From: Eubacterium limosum
Lineage (GTDB): Bacteria; Bacillota; Clostridia; Eubacteriales; Eubacteriaceae
Reading direction: 5' to 3'
NCBI GenBank assembly: GCA_959020865.1
Contig: CAUEUD010000016.1
Coordinates: forward strand, 1-30,180
DNA length: 30,180 nt
Numbering within the stretch: the first letter of the stretch is position 1; each line of letters opens with the position of its first letter. The notes under the pieces are model-generated. The model saw nothing but the letters and a program-made list of their open reading frames with translations, searched no databases and was not told where the DNA came from. Positions 15,938-24,479 of this stretch are shown in pieces. The position numbers and the translations under genes were made by a program.

Positions 15938-16053
15938 AGTAAAACCAGATGTGTATTTTTCAGGGGTTTAAGGTTTGTAAAGGAAAAGCAGTTGTGATAA
16001 AATATAATAAAATATTATAGAAGGTGCTGGACAGATAAAAGGGGGTTGCTTTA

Positions 16054-17889
16054 ATGGAGGATCAGAAAAAAGTCAAACGAACAGGCAAGCGCATTGTCCT
16101 GGATATTTTGTTTGCCGCTCTGATTGTTTTCCTGATTGCGGCCTCCTTTGTCGATTTTACCAGGCGCGTCCGCTTATCTGTACATGAAAATGCCGAGCAG
16201 ACCCTGCGTGAGATGAATCAGGAGGGTGCTCTGCTGCTGGAAACGCAGATTAAGCGGGATTTTGAGTTTCTGCACAGCCTGGCGGCCATTATGGTAGAGG
16301 ATGGTTCCATTGACCATCCGGAGATGATCATGCGCAATCTGGGCCTTGGCCGTGACAATTATTCCTTTGACCGGATGACCTTTATCCAGCCAAAGGGTAT
16401 TGCCTATACGTCCACCGGAGCCGAGCAGGATCTGAGCAGCCGTGACTATTTTAAGAAGGCCATGGACGGCGAGGACGCTGTCTCGAATATTCTGATTTCA
16501 GAGCATTCGGGCAAGGAGGGCTTTGCTGTGGCAGTGCCGATTTACAAGGACGGCGCTGTGGTCGGCGTGCTCTCGGGCTCGTACTTGACGGAAACCTTCA
16601 GCAATGTGGTGAACATGGAGGTGTTTGGCGGCGAGAGCATGACCTATGTGGTGCAGCCGGACGGCAGCTATATTCTGCTGCCTGAGGGGGGCGCCATCGA
16701 GGTGCAGCAATGGTCAATGGACGGTGACTCGAAGGAAACAATCCAGGAGAAAATGCGCAATGGCGAGGAGGGCTACGCCTCCTTTGGCAACGGGGATGAG
16801 ACCTGGCGTTTCAGCTATGTGCCCACCACCATCAACGACTGGTATGTGGTGACCATGGTGCCGGACCGCGTAATCATGAATCAGGCGGATTATATCAGCC
16901 AGATGGCGCTGATCCTCTGCGTCAAGATTGGTCTGGCGCTGGCCCTTGTGGGTGTTTATGTTGCGGTGAACCACCGGAGGAATGAGCGCAGGGAGCGGGA
17001 ACGCCAGGAGCTGTCCCGCATGGATAACGCGCGCTACCGCGTGCTGCTTGAAAATATGGACGCTCTGTTCTTTGAGTGGGATCTGACAGACAACACGCTG
17101 GCCTGCTCTCAGGGCTGGCAGGAGCAGTTAGGCTATACGCCGACGCTCGATGATATTGAGAACGGCCGCATCGTGGACACCCCGGAATCCCTCTCCTTTA
17201 CGGGCTTTCTGGAGAGTGTGCGCGGCGGCCTGGGCCACGGCGAGGAGGAATACCGCATGGAGCGCGCGGACAGCTCTGTTTTCTGGTGCCGTGTGCGCCT
17301 GACCGGCATCCGGGATCAGCAGGGCAATGTGCGCCGGATCATGGGGCTTATCGAGGACATCGACACCCAGAAAAAGCGCGAGGTTCAGCTCATGAATCAG
17401 GCCAGCCGGGACTCGCTGACCAATCTTTACAATAAGAAGGCCACCGAGGAACAGATCACCTTTATTCTGAAAAATGAGCAGCGAGATGCCTATTGCCATG
17501 GCTTTTTTCTGCTGGATATTGATAATTTCAAGGGCATCAACGACACCTATGGCCACGGTGTGGGCGACCAGGTGCTCCGGGACGTTGCGGCCTGTCTGCT
17601 GCGCCTTTTCAGGAGCTCAGATGTGGTGGGCCGCATCGGCGGTGACGAGTTTGCCGTCTTTCTGAGAAACGCCAACACCCGGGAGGATATACTGAAGCGC
17701 GCCCGGGAGCTGATCGCGGATTTCCGCCGGATACCTGTGACCGAGGGGCAGTATGTGAGCTGCAGCCTGGGCGTGGTGGTTGCCGAGAACGGCGAAAAGG
17801 ATTTTGAGAGCCTGTACAGCCACGCGGACGAGGCCATGTACGAGGCCAAGCGCAAGGGTAAAAACCAGTACGCATTTTATGGAAACTAA
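16054..17889 (+). CDS. Membrane diguanylate cyclase (Cache-PAS-GGDEF)
   Basis: This 611-residue protein makes c-di-GMP from two GTP. Domains in order are a first membrane span (about 14-34, VLDILFAALIVFLIAASF), an extracellular double-Cache sensor (35-285), a second span (about 290-310), a PAS domain (about 328-450, ending in MGLIEDIDTQKKREVQ) and a GGDEF domain. The catalytic GGDEF is intact at 529-533. RSSD (520-523), five residues before it, is the product-inhibition I-site, so feedback control is expected. AAAAGGGGG precedes the ATG. It is a single-gene unit with its own terminator. c-di-GMP is known to control type IV pili in clostridia, so a link to the pilus locus upstream is reasonable but not shown here. 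Confidence 0.95.
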   Translation: MEDQKKVKRTGKRIVLDILFAALIVFLIAASFVDFTRRVRLSVHENAEQTLREMNQEGALLLETQIKRDFEFLHSLAAIMVEDGSIDHPEMIMRNLGLGRDNYSFDRMTFIQPKGIAYTSTGAEQDLSSRDYFKKAMDGEDAVSNILISEHSGKEGFAVAVPIYKDGAVVGVLSGSYLTETFSNVVNMEVFGGESMTYVVQPDGSYILLPEGGAIEVQQWSMDGDSKETIQEKMRNGEEGYASFGNGDETWRFSYVPTTINDWYVVTMVPDRVIMNQADYISQMALILCVKIGLALALVGVYVAVNHRRNERRERERQELSRMDNARYRVLLENMDALFFEWDLTDNTLACSQGWQEQLGYTPTLDDIENGRIVDTPESLSFTGFLESVRGGLGHGEEEYRMERADSSVFWCRVRLTGIRDQQGNVRRIMGLIEDIDTQKKREVQLMNQASRDSLTNLYNKKATEEQITFILKNEQRDAYCHGFFLLDIDNFKGINDTYGHGVGDQVLRDVAACLLRLFRSSDVVGRIGGDEFAVFLRNANTREDILKRARELIADFRRIPVTEGQYVSCSLGVVVAENGEKDFESLYSHADEAMYEAKRKGKNQYAFYGN

Positions 17890-17908
17890 AGAAGCATAAC
17901 AGGAGAAG

Positions 17909-17955
17909 AGAAGCCGGCGCTGCCGGCTCTTTTTTTCGGGATTTCGGGAGGCCCG
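17909..17955 (+). terminator. Terminator after the diguanylate cyclase plus GGGATTTCGGGAGG half motif
   Basis: AGCCGGC (17912-17918) pairs with GCCGGCT (17922-17928), followed by CTTTTTTT. A single right-arm copy of CGGGATTTCGGGAGG follows directly without its partner arm. Confidence 0.85.
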
Positions 17956-17977
17956 GAGTGGAAAATTTTGAAAAGAA

Positions 17978-18007
17978 TTGGATTTGAACGGGCTAAAGTG
18001 CTACAAT
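17978..18007 (+). promoter_or_regulatory. Putative promoter of pncB
   Basis: TTGGAT (17978-17983), an 18-bp spacer, then TACAAT (18002-18007), about 60 nt before the ATG. Confidence 0.45.
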
Positions 18008-18069
18008 AGAGGATGAAACACGCATCCATTGAAAAACGGATAAACCGATGTGTGATAAAGGAGAGACTT

Positions 18070-19503
18070 ATGCAGTTTGAACGGAAACTCCAGCTCGCGA
18101 CCGACTTGTATCAGATGAGTATGGGCAACGTTTATGTAGAGGACGGCAAACAGGACGAGATGGCTGTCTTTGATGTTTTTATCAGAAACAACCCTTTTAG
18201 CGGCGGCTATACTGTGGCGGCCGGGCTGGAACAGGTCATAGAATATATAGAAGGGCTGGCCTTTGAAGAAGCGGATGTACAGCTTCTCAAAAAAAACCAC
18301 CCGGAATTTTCAGATAAGTTTATCAGCTATCTGCGCAATTTTAAATTTACCGGAGAGCTTTACGCCCTGCCGGAGGGGACGATTTTCTTCCCCTTTGAAC
18401 CCGTTATCCGGGTCAAGGCGCCGCTGGTACAGGCTCAGCTGGTGGAGACCACGATCCTGAGCATCATCAACCACCAGACGCTGATCGCCACCAAGGCTTC
18501 CCGCATTGTGGAGGAAGCCCGGGGCGGCGCAGTCATGGAATTTGGCCTGCGGCGTGCCCACGGCACCGAGGCGGGCTATTTCGGCGCCCGCGCCGCAGTC
18601 ATCGGCGGCTGTGTAGGCACCTCGGTGGTGGAAACCGAAGCCATGCTGGACCGGCCCTCCATGGGCACCATGTCCCACAGCTTTATCCTCAGCTATGACA
18701 CAGAGCTGGAGGCCTTTGAGAAGTTTGTCAAATACAATCCGCAGAACGCGACGCTGCTGGTCGATACCTACAACACCCTGGAACAGGGGGTGCCCAACGC
18801 CATTAAGGTCTTTAAAAAAGCGCTGGCAGAGGGCGGTATTACCGGAAAATACGGTATCCGCATTGATTCCGGCGACCTGGCATACCTGACCGCAGAAGCC
18901 CGCAAGCTGCTGGATGAGGCAGGCCTCCAGGACGCGGCCATCTGCGCGTCCTCAGACCTTGACGAGTACCTGATCAAGGACCTGAAGCTTCAGGGCGCCA
19001 AAATCGACTCCTGGGGCATTGGCACCAAGCTCATCACCGCCTATGATTGCCCGGCCCTCGGCGGGGTATATAAACTGGCGGAAATCGACGGCAAGCCCAA
19101 GCTCAAGGTGTCTAACGATCCCTGGAAGATCACCAATCCGGGCTATAAGAAAATTTACCGGATCTACGGAAAGAGCAACAACATGGCTCTGGCTGACCTG
19201 ATGACCCTGGATTCTGAAACCATTGACGAAAGCCAGCCGCTCACCATCTTCCACCCCATGCACACCTGGAAAAAGCGCACCATCACGGATTATTACGTGA
19301 AGGAGCTGCTGGTGCCGGTGTTTGTGGACGGGAAATGCGTGTATGAGAAGCCCACCATCCGCGAAATTCACGACCGGCTCGTGCAGGAAAAACAAACCCT
19401 GTGGCCAGCCTTCAAGCGTATGGTGAACCCCCACGTATACCACGTGGACCTCTCCCAGCCGCTCTGGGATATGAAGCAGCAGCTGCTGAGCGAGGCGGAG
19501 TGA
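18070..19503 (+). CDS. pncB: Nicotinate phosphoribosyltransferase
   Basis: This 477-residue enzyme joins nicotinate to PRPP, with ATP, to make nicotinate mononucleotide in the NAD salvage pathway. Family motifs are the N-terminal LATDLYQMSMGNVY, FGLRRAHGTEAGYFGARAAVIGG, GTMSHSFI, the phosphate-site IRIDSGDL, and WGIGTKL. Its length fits the longer Gram-positive and actinobacterial type. The frame opens at 18013, but ATG 18070 follows AAGGAGA (18057-18063) and gives the standard N-terminus. A heptad-armed element follows 6 nt after the stop. Confidence 0.94.
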   Translation: MQFERKLQLATDLYQMSMGNVYVEDGKQDEMAVFDVFIRNNPFSGGYTVAAGLEQVIEYIEGLAFEEADVQLLKKNHPEFSDKFISYLRNFKFTGELYALPEGTIFFPFEPVIRVKAPLVQAQLVETTILSIINHQTLIATKASRIVEEARGGAVMEFGLRRAHGTEAGYFGARAAVIGGCVGTSVVETEAMLDRPSMGTMSHSFILSYDTELEAFEKFVKYNPQNATLLVDTYNTLEQGVPNAIKVFKKALAEGGITGKYGIRIDSGDLAYLTAEARKLLDEAGLQDAAICASSDLDEYLIKDLKLQGAKIDSWGIGTKLITAYDCPALGGVYKLAEIDGKPKLKVSNDPWKITNPGYKKIYRIYGKSNNMALADLMTLDSETIDESQPLTIFHPMHTWKKRTITDYYVKELLVPVFVDGKCVYEKPTIREIHDRLVQEKQTLWPAFKRMVNPHVYHVDLSQPLWDMKQQLLSEAE

Positions 19504-19509
19504 AAATAA

Positions 19510-19644
19510 TGGATAGTTGATAGTGGATAGTTGATAGTGGATAGTTTTGGAGCAAAATGCCTTTGGCATTTTGATTAAAAATCAAATTTTCTGAAAAGAA
19601 AATTTGTACAATAACGATCAACTATTAATGGTCAACGATCAACT
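19510..19644. repeat. Heptad-armed double-hairpin element, copy 8 (A flavour, long arm)
   Basis: The left arm (19510-19546) holds five alternating TGGATAG/TTGATAG units, longer than in other copies. Hairpins are CAAAATGCC-ttt-GGCATTTTG (19553-19573) and CAAATTTTC-tgaaaa-GAAAATTTG (19583-19606). The right arm runs to 19644, partly diverged (GATCAAC and GGTCAAC units). Confidence 0.87.
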
Positions 19645-19660
19645 GGATAAAGGTGTTTTT

Positions 19661-20698
19661 ATGAAAACAGAACTATTTAAAACGGACAGCCCCCTGCTCG
19701 GGGTTGTCCATTTGACCAAGGCCGGCGAACTGATTGCCAGGGGAGAGACGGTGGTTTTTCCCACAGAGACGGTGTATGGCCTGGGGGCCAACGCCCTGGA
19801 TGAAAGCGCCGTGAAGAAAATATTTGAAGCCAAGGGACGCCCGGCGGATAACCCGCTTATTGTGCACATCGCCGACCGGAATGACCTTGAAAAGCTGGTG
19901 ACAGAGGTGCCTGAAAAGGCCGAGAAGCTCATGGATGCCTTCTGGCCCGGGCCACTGACACTGATCATGCACAAGAGCAGCGAGGTGCCGGAGATCGTGA
20001 CCGCAGGGCTTGATACCGTTGCGGTGCGCTTTCCGTCCAACCTTATCGCCCTGGGGCTGATCAAGTCCGCCGGGGTTCCCATCGCGGCGCCCAGCGCCAA
20101 TATCTCGGGACGGCCAAGCCCCACAAAAAGCGAGCATGTGATCGAGGATATGATGGGCCGCGTCGCTGCCATCATCGTGTCTGAGGACACGGATGTCGGG
20201 CTGGAATCCACAGTGGTGGACACCACCACCGAGCCGCCGACAGTGCTGCGCCCGGGCGGGGTGACCGTGGCAGAGCTGGAAGCCGTCATCGGCAGGGTGC
20301 AGGTATCGCCCAACGCCATCCAAAATGTGATCCCGGAAAAGGCCAAATCTCCGGGCATGAAGTATACCCACTATTCCCCGAAGGGGGACCTGGTCATTGT
20401 GAAGGGCACAGACGCCGAGAAGGTTGAGAAAATCAACCGCCATATCAAAAAGCACGAGGAAATGAAAATCGGCATTCTGGCAACCGATGAGACCATGGGA
20501 AATTACCATTCGGGGATCATCATCTCCCTGGGCAGCCGGGAAGACCCGGATGAAATGAGCCATAATCTTTTCGCCAGACTCCGCACCTTTGACGACCTGG
20601 GCATTGAGAAGATCTACGCCGAGGACATCGAAGTCGGCAACGACACCCTGGCACTGGCCAACCGGCTGTATAAGGCCGGAGGGTACCATTTTATATAG
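19661..20698 (+). CDS. L-threonylcarbamoyladenylate synthase (Sua5/YrdC family)
   Basis: This 345-residue enzyme makes threonylcarbamoyl-AMP from Thr, bicarbonate and ATP, the first step of the tRNA t6A37 modification. The YrdC domain (about 15-205) has FPTETVYGLGANA, KIFEAKGRPADNPLIVHI and the APSANISGRPSPT loop. The C-terminal Sua5 domain (about 240-345) marks the long Sua5 form (often named tsaC or ywlC) rather than the short TsaC. The frame opens upstream at 19604, inside the repeat. ATG 19661 follows AAAGGTG and gives the proper N-terminus. A strong hairpin terminator follows. Confidence 0.94.
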   Translation: MKTELFKTDSPLLGVVHLTKAGELIARGETVVFPTETVYGLGANALDESAVKKIFEAKGRPADNPLIVHIADRNDLEKLVTEVPEKAEKLMDAFWPGPLTLIMHKSSEVPEIVTAGLDTVAVRFPSNLIALGLIKSAGVPIAAPSANISGRPSPTKSEHVIEDMMGRVAAIIVSEDTDVGLESTVVDTTTEPPTVLRPGGVTVAELEAVIGRVQVSPNAIQNVIPEKAKSPGMKYTHYSPKGDLVIVKGTDAEKVEKINRHIKKHEEMKIGILATDETMGNYHSGIIISLGSREDPDEMSHNLFARLRTFDDLGIEKIYAEDIEVGNDTLALANRLYKAGGYHFI

Positions 20699-20707
20699 TG
20701 CAGAATT

Positions 20708-20744
20708 AAAATCAACCCGTATCGCGGCGATACGGGTTGATTTT
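20708..20744. terminator. Bidirectional terminator
   Basis: ATCAACCCGTATCG (from 20711) pairs perfectly with CGATACGGGTTGAT around a CGG loop, with A's before and T's after. It serves the Sua5 gene and the converging Uma2 gene, whose stop codon it touches. Confidence 0.88.
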
Positions 20745-21297
20745 ATGATGCGAAAATATCGTCCATCGCAAGCTCCAGTCCCTCAAAGAGCGGTGTCGTC
20801 AGCGCTTCGCCGCGGATGTAGATGTCGGCCTCGCTGATTTCAAAGCGGTGGACGGTGATGGTCTGGGATTTGGGATCGACAATCCAGTATTCCTTCACGC
20901 CGGCCATCTGGTACTTGTTGAGCTTGGTAAAGAGGTCATAGCTTCTGGTGGCTGGGCTGAGCACCTCGATGGCAACCGTGGGCGGGCCTTCATAGCGCTG
21001 TTCGCTGAATTTGTCAGGGTCGCACAGGATGCTGATATCGGGAATAAAAATATCGTTTTTCAGCTTGATCTCTATCTCGGATAGCACACGGCAGGTTTTA
21101 TCGGTGAAATAAGGATAGAGATGCGCAAAAAGCGCGCCGGCAATACTCTGATGTATGACGCTTGGCCGTGGTGTCATCATCACCATACCATCTACCAGCT
21201 CGTAAAGATGGCGCTGATCTTCTGGAAGCTGGTCAAACTCATCGAGTGTGATGCGCTGGAACGTTGATTCCTTTTCTTTTTCTTTTTGCCAGCCCAT
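20743..21297 (-). CDS. Uma2-family (DUF820) restriction-endonuclease-like protein
   Basis: This 184-residue protein has the PD-(D/E)XK-type layout of the Uma2 family: ELVDGMVMMTPRPSVIHQ near the N-terminus, FIPDISILCD (the PD motif), VAIEVLSPATRSYD (the ExK-like strand) and KLNKYQMAGVKEYWIVDP. The family is nuclease-like; its cellular role is not established, and members spread widely as single genes. It lies on the opposite strand to all near neighbours, with its own strong promoter and ribosome site (GGGGGT). A low-complexity Lys/Glu stretch (KEKEKES) opens the protein. Confidence 0.88.
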   Translation of the reverse strand: MGWQKEKEKESTFQRITLDEFDQLPEDQRHLYELVDGMVMMTPRPSVIHQSIAGALFAHLYPYFTDKTCRVLSEIEIKLKNDIFIPDISILCDPDKFSEQRYEGPPTVAIEVLSPATRSYDLFTKLNKYQMAGVKEYWIVDPKSQTITVHRFEISEADIYIRGEALTTPLFEGLELAMDDIFAS

Positions 21298-21318
21298 AAG
21301 ATTACCCCCTTTTTCTTA

Positions 21319-21347
21319 ATCATACTTGCTGGACGATAAAATGTCAA
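21319..21347 (-). promoter_or_regulatory. Promoter of the Uma2 gene
   Basis: On the minus strand: TTGACA (21347-21342), 17 bp, TATGAT (21324-21319). The predicted transcript starts close to the GGGGG ribosome site at about 21305-21309, so the leader is very short. Confidence 0.75.
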
Positions 21348-21422
21348 GGAAAGCCATTTTGATTAAGAATAATACTTTTACAAAGTTTCTTTATGTTTAC
21401 TATCGTTAAAATTGGGAAAGTA

Positions 21423-21431
21423 TGATATAAT
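21423..21431 (+). promoter_or_regulatory. Extended -10 promoter of rpiB
   Basis: TGATATAAT is an extended -10 box about 30 nt before the start codon. The -35 region is weak. Confidence 0.5.
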
Positions 21432-21459
21432 AAATAAAAACGAATCGGAGGAAACTCAA

Positions 21460-21909
21460 ATGAAATTAGCAATTGGATCGGATCACGGCGGGTTTGAACT
21501 GAAACAGGTTGTCATGGAATTGCTCCGTGAAGAAGGTGTTGACTATACCGATATGGGGCCTCAAACAGCGGAATCAGTGGATTATCCCGTATACGGGCAG
21601 AAGGTTGCTGAGGCGGTGGCGAGCGGCGAATACGACCGGGGGATTGCCATCTGCGGTACCGGTGTGGGCATCTCCATCGCGGTGAACAAGGTTCCCGGCA
21701 TCCGCGGTTCACTCTGTACCAACGAATACATGGCTGAGATGACAAGACGCCACAACGACTCCAATGTGCTCGTGCTGGGCGGGCGCGTTCTGGGAGACGA
21801 CCTGGCAAAGAACATTGTCAAGACCTGGCTGCACACTGAGTTTGAGGGCGGCCGCCACCAGCGCCGGATTGACATGATTGGCGACATTGAAAAAAAATAC
21901 GATAAATAA
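21460..21909 (+). CDS. rpiB: Ribose-5-phosphate isomerase B (RpiB/LacAB family)
   Basis: This 149-residue enzyme interconverts ribose 5-phosphate and ribulose 5-phosphate in the pentose phosphate pathway. Family motifs are IGSDHGGFELK (substrate-binding Asp-His), GIAICGTGVGISIAVNKVPG (catalytic Cys and anion hole), and RRHNDSNVLVLGGRVLG. The frame opens at 21412, but ATG 21460 follows GGAGG and fits the family. It is a single-gene unit with its own promoter and terminator. Related LacA/LacB or allose isomerases share these motifs, but there are no such sugar genes nearby. Confidence 0.93.
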   Translation: MKLAIGSDHGGFELKQVVMELLREEGVDYTDMGPQTAESVDYPVYGQKVAEAVASGEYDRGIAICGTGVGISIAVNKVPGIRGSLCTNEYMAEMTRRHNDSNVLVLGGRVLGDDLAKNIVKTWLHTEFEGGRHQRRIDMIGDIEKKYDK

Positions 21910-21918
21910 GACGATAAG

Positions 21919-21959
21919 GCCTTCCAAAACCCCTTTTTAGGATTTTGGGAGGCTTTTTC
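21919..21959 (+). terminator. GGATTTTGGGAGG-type terminator after rpiB
   Basis: GCCTTCCAAAACCCC (from 21919) pairs with GGATTTTGGGAGGC, followed by TTTTT. It is a variant of the recurrent GGGATTTCGGGAGG stem. Confidence 0.8.
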
Positions 21960-21984
21960 CATGCCTGGGAATCAGAATTTCTAA

Positions 21985-22013
21985 TGGAAAACTGACGGTC
22001 TTTATGTTATAAT
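21985..22013 (+). promoter_or_regulatory. Putative promoter of the UGDH-like gene and galU
   Basis: TGGAAA (21985-21990), 17 bp, then TATAAT (22008-22013) with a TGT extended -10. Confidence 0.5.
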
Positions 22014-22089
22014 TTGATATTAAGTATACTATTTATAAAGCACTAAATACTGCTGTAAAGGGCGGTGTTTATTTTTGAAGGAGAGCAAA

Positions 22090-23412
22090 TTGATCATTAG
22101 TGTAATAGGTGCGGGGGTCCTTGGACTGGCGTATGCGGCTTCCTTTGCCCGCGGCGGCCATCAGGTTTACTGCACCGACATGGATGAAGAAATTGTCAAT
22201 GCCGTGAAGGAAGGCGAGTTTCCCGGCTATGAATCCGGACTGGAACGGGTAGTGGCCGAGGCTGAGGCCACGGGCAATCTGGAGTTTACCGGCCATCTGC
22301 GCAAGGTTATCAGGGAGGCAGAGGTCATTTTCATTACCTGTGAGGTGCCTGAGGATGACGAACACATGCCAAGCCTGCGGTTTGTACGGGCCATTGCCCA
22401 GAGCATCGGCAGCCAGATGGAGGCGCCCAAGATTGTGGTCTTAAAATCCAGCGTGCCGCCCGGCTCGTCGGTGGTCATTGAGGAAACCATCCAGAAAGCC
22501 CTTGACGAGCGTGAGGCGGATATCCATTTTGATGTGGTGTCCTCACCGTCCTTTGCCAAGGCCGGCAGCTTTTTGAAGGACATTGAGCGCCCCAGGTTTG
22601 TGGCCATCGGAGCGGATAATGAGGAAGCCCGCGAAAAGATACGGAACCTGTACCGCGAGACGGGCATTGTGATGAACAAGATCATCGACGCCTCCCCGGC
22701 AGAGGTGGAGATGGCCGACTATGCCATCAGCGGCCTGGTCGCGGTGAAAACCGCGTTTATCAACGAGCTGGCCATGCTGTGCGAGAAGCTGGACATCGAC
22801 GTGGACATGACCACCCGGATCATGGGCAAAGACTCCCGGATTTCACCCCAGCTGATGGACCCGGGGCCGGGCTACGGCGGCAGCATTCTGCCCAAGACGG
22901 CCCGCGCCATGGTGCGCATTGCCGAAGAAGCGGACGAAACCGCTGAGGTTCTGAAGGGCGCCATCACAGCCAACGCGTGCCAGAAGCAGAAATGTGTGGC
23001 GAAGATTGAAAACATCATGGATGGCGTGGGCGGAAAGACCATCGGTATTCTGGGGCTGTCCCCGGATTTCGGCACCGATGACCTCCGGGAGGCGCCGTCG
23101 CTGGATATTATAAGATGTCTTGTGGAAAAGGAAGCCAGCCTGCGGATTTACAATCCCGATGGCTACCAGCAGGCAAAATGGCGGTTGTTTAAGGAAAAGG
23201 ACGCCATTACCTTCTGCGATGACATCTACGAGGCGGCTGAGAACGCCGACGCGCTGGTGGTACTGACCAAATGGCCAAACACCCGGGCGACGGACGAAAA
23301 CCAGCTGAAGGAAAAAATGAAGGGCGATATACTCATCGACCTGCAGAACCTTTTTGTGAAGCGCAAGGAGGTTAAGCAGCTCTTTAAATACTATGGATTA
23401 GGGATGCATTAA
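22090..23412 (+). CDS. UDP-glucose dehydrogenase homologue lacking catalytic residues
   Basis: This 440-residue protein has the three-domain fold pattern of UDP-glucose/GDP-mannose dehydrogenases: an NAD-binding GAGVLG (7-12), a central helix block ending AFINEL, and a C-terminal nucleotide-binding domain (GGKTIGILGLSPDFGTDDLREAPS). The active site is altered everywhere. The catalytic Cys of GGSCFPKD is Ile266 (GGSILPKT). The Lys and Asn of the EMxKYxxN block are Asp210 and Ser214. PEFLREG reads PSFAKAG (153-159), losing both Glu. So it is unlikely to oxidise UDP-glucose; it may be a pseudoenzyme or use another chemistry. TTG 22090 is chosen because AAGGAGA (22078-22084) lies 5 nt upstream. 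It is 17 nt before galU, probably in one operon. Confidence 0.85.
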   Translation: MIISVIGAGVLGLAYAASFARGGHQVYCTDMDEEIVNAVKEGEFPGYESGLERVVAEAEATGNLEFTGHLRKVIREAEVIFITCEVPEDDEHMPSLRFVRAIAQSIGSQMEAPKIVVLKSSVPPGSSVVIEETIQKALDEREADIHFDVVSSPSFAKAGSFLKDIERPRFVAIGADNEEAREKIRNLYRETGIVMNKIIDASPAEVEMADYAISGLVAVKTAFINELAMLCEKLDIDVDMTTRIMGKDSRISPQLMDPGPGYGGSILPKTARAMVRIAEEADETAEVLKGAITANACQKQKCVAKIENIMDGVGGKTIGILGLSPDFGTDDLREAPSLDIIRCLVEKEASLRIYNPDGYQQAKWRLFKEKDAITFCDDIYEAAENADALVVLTKWPNTRATDENQLKEKMKGDILIDLQNLFVKRKEVKQLFKYYGLGMH

Positions 23413-23429
23413 GCATCAGAGGAGGAATT

Positions 23430-24305
23430 ATGAAAGTAAAAAAAGCGGTCATTCCGGCTGCGGGCCTGGGCACCCGTTTTCTGCCGGTGACCAAATCGGT
23501 CCCAAAGGAAATGCTGCCCATTGTAGACAAGCCGACGATTCAGTATATTATTGAGGAAATTGTGGACTCCGGCATTCAGGAAATCCTGATCATCACCGGG
23601 CGGAACAAGGACATCATCACCAACCATTTCGACAATGTGCCGGAGCTGGAGTTTAACCTGAAGATGAAGGGCAAAACCGAGGAGCTCAAGATGATCGAGG
23701 ACATTACCAATATGGCCCGCATCTTTACCGTGCGCCAGAAAGAAGCCAAGGGTCTGGGCCACGCGGTGCTCTGCGCCAAGGAATTTGTGGGCGACGAGCC
23801 CTTTGCCGTTGTGCTGGGGGACGATATTGTCTACAATCCGGAAAAGCCTGCCCTGAAGCAGATGATCGAGGTCTTTGACGAGTACCAGGCCTCTGTCATC
23901 GGCGTGCAGACCGTGCCGGACGATCAGGTGGACAAATACGGCATTGTCTCCGGCAAGCCTGTGACCGGGGATATTTTTGAGGTGGACGACATGGTCGAAA
24001 AACCAGCCATCGGCACTGCGCCGTCTAATTTAGCCATCCTGGGCCGCTACATCATCACACCGGCCATCTTCAACATTCTGGAAAATACCGGAAAGGGCGC
24101 CGGCGGCGAAATCCAACTGACTGACGGCCTGAAAACCTTGGGCGAAAAGCAGCGCATACTGGCCTATGACTTTAAGGGCCGCCGCTACGATGTGGGCGAC
24201 AAACTGGGCTTTCTGGAAGCCACGGTTGAGTATGGCCTGCGCACACCGGGGCTTGAGGAGCGCTTTATGAAATATTTGAAAAGCTACTTTGACGATCAAA
24301 AGTAA
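23430..24305 (+). CDS. galU: UTP-glucose-1-phosphate uridylyltransferase
   Basis: This 291-residue enzyme makes UDP-glucose from glucose 1-phosphate and UTP. The nucleotide-binding signature is KKAVIPAAGLGTRFLP, followed by KEMLPIVDKPTIQYIIEE. Other motifs are FAVVLGDDIV (metal site), GTAPSNLAILGRYI and GAGGEIQLTDGL. The length is normal. GAGGAGG precedes the ATG, 17 nt after the UGDH-like gene. Its substrate can come from the phosphoglucomutase encoded just downstream, so the two supply UDP-glucose for envelope glycans. Confidence 0.96.
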   Translation: MKVKKAVIPAAGLGTRFLPVTKSVPKEMLPIVDKPTIQYIIEEIVDSGIQEILIITGRNKDIITNHFDNVPELEFNLKMKGKTEELKMIEDITNMARIFTVRQKEAKGLGHAVLCAKEFVGDEPFAVVLGDDIVYNPEKPALKQMIEVFDEYQASVIGVQTVPDDQVDKYGIVSGKPVTGDIFEVDDMVEKPAIGTAPSNLAILGRYIITPAIFNILENTGKGAGGEIQLTDGLKTLGEKQRILAYDFKGRRYDVGDKLGFLEATVEYGLRTPGLEERFMKYLKSYFDDQK

Positions 24306-24315
24306 AAGTTTTTAA

Positions 24316-24446
24316 AATGGAGAATGCAGAATTGAGAATGGAGAATTACAGGAACAAAATGGCTTTGCCATTTTGATTTAAATCAATTTTGTCAAAGACA
24401 AAATTGGACCGATAATTCTCCATTTTCCATTCTCAATTCTCCATTT
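24316..24446. repeat. Heptad-armed double-hairpin element, copy 9 (B flavour, intact)
   Basis: The left arm (24316-24347) uses TGGAGAA/TTGAGAA units and pairs with the right arm (24414-24446). Hairpins are CAAAATGGC-ttt-GCCATTTTG (24355-24375) and CAATTTTGTC-aaa-GACAAAATTG (24384-24406), with an ATTTAAAT centre. It is the intact B-type reference. Confidence 0.88.
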
Positions 24447-24479
24447 TTTCAGTCTGTTTTGTAAAATTTTATTTTTTAT

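Noticed and set aside
16003..16008. TATAAT as promoter of the diguanylate cyclase
   Set aside because: No -35 box at a proper distance was found in this AT-rich stretch (15938-16053), so I do not list it as a feature.
19673..20689. Long minus-strand open frame over the Sua5 gene
   Set aside because: It is antisense to a clear enzyme gene, has no family pattern and no ribosome site; it follows from GC-rich codon use on the + strand.
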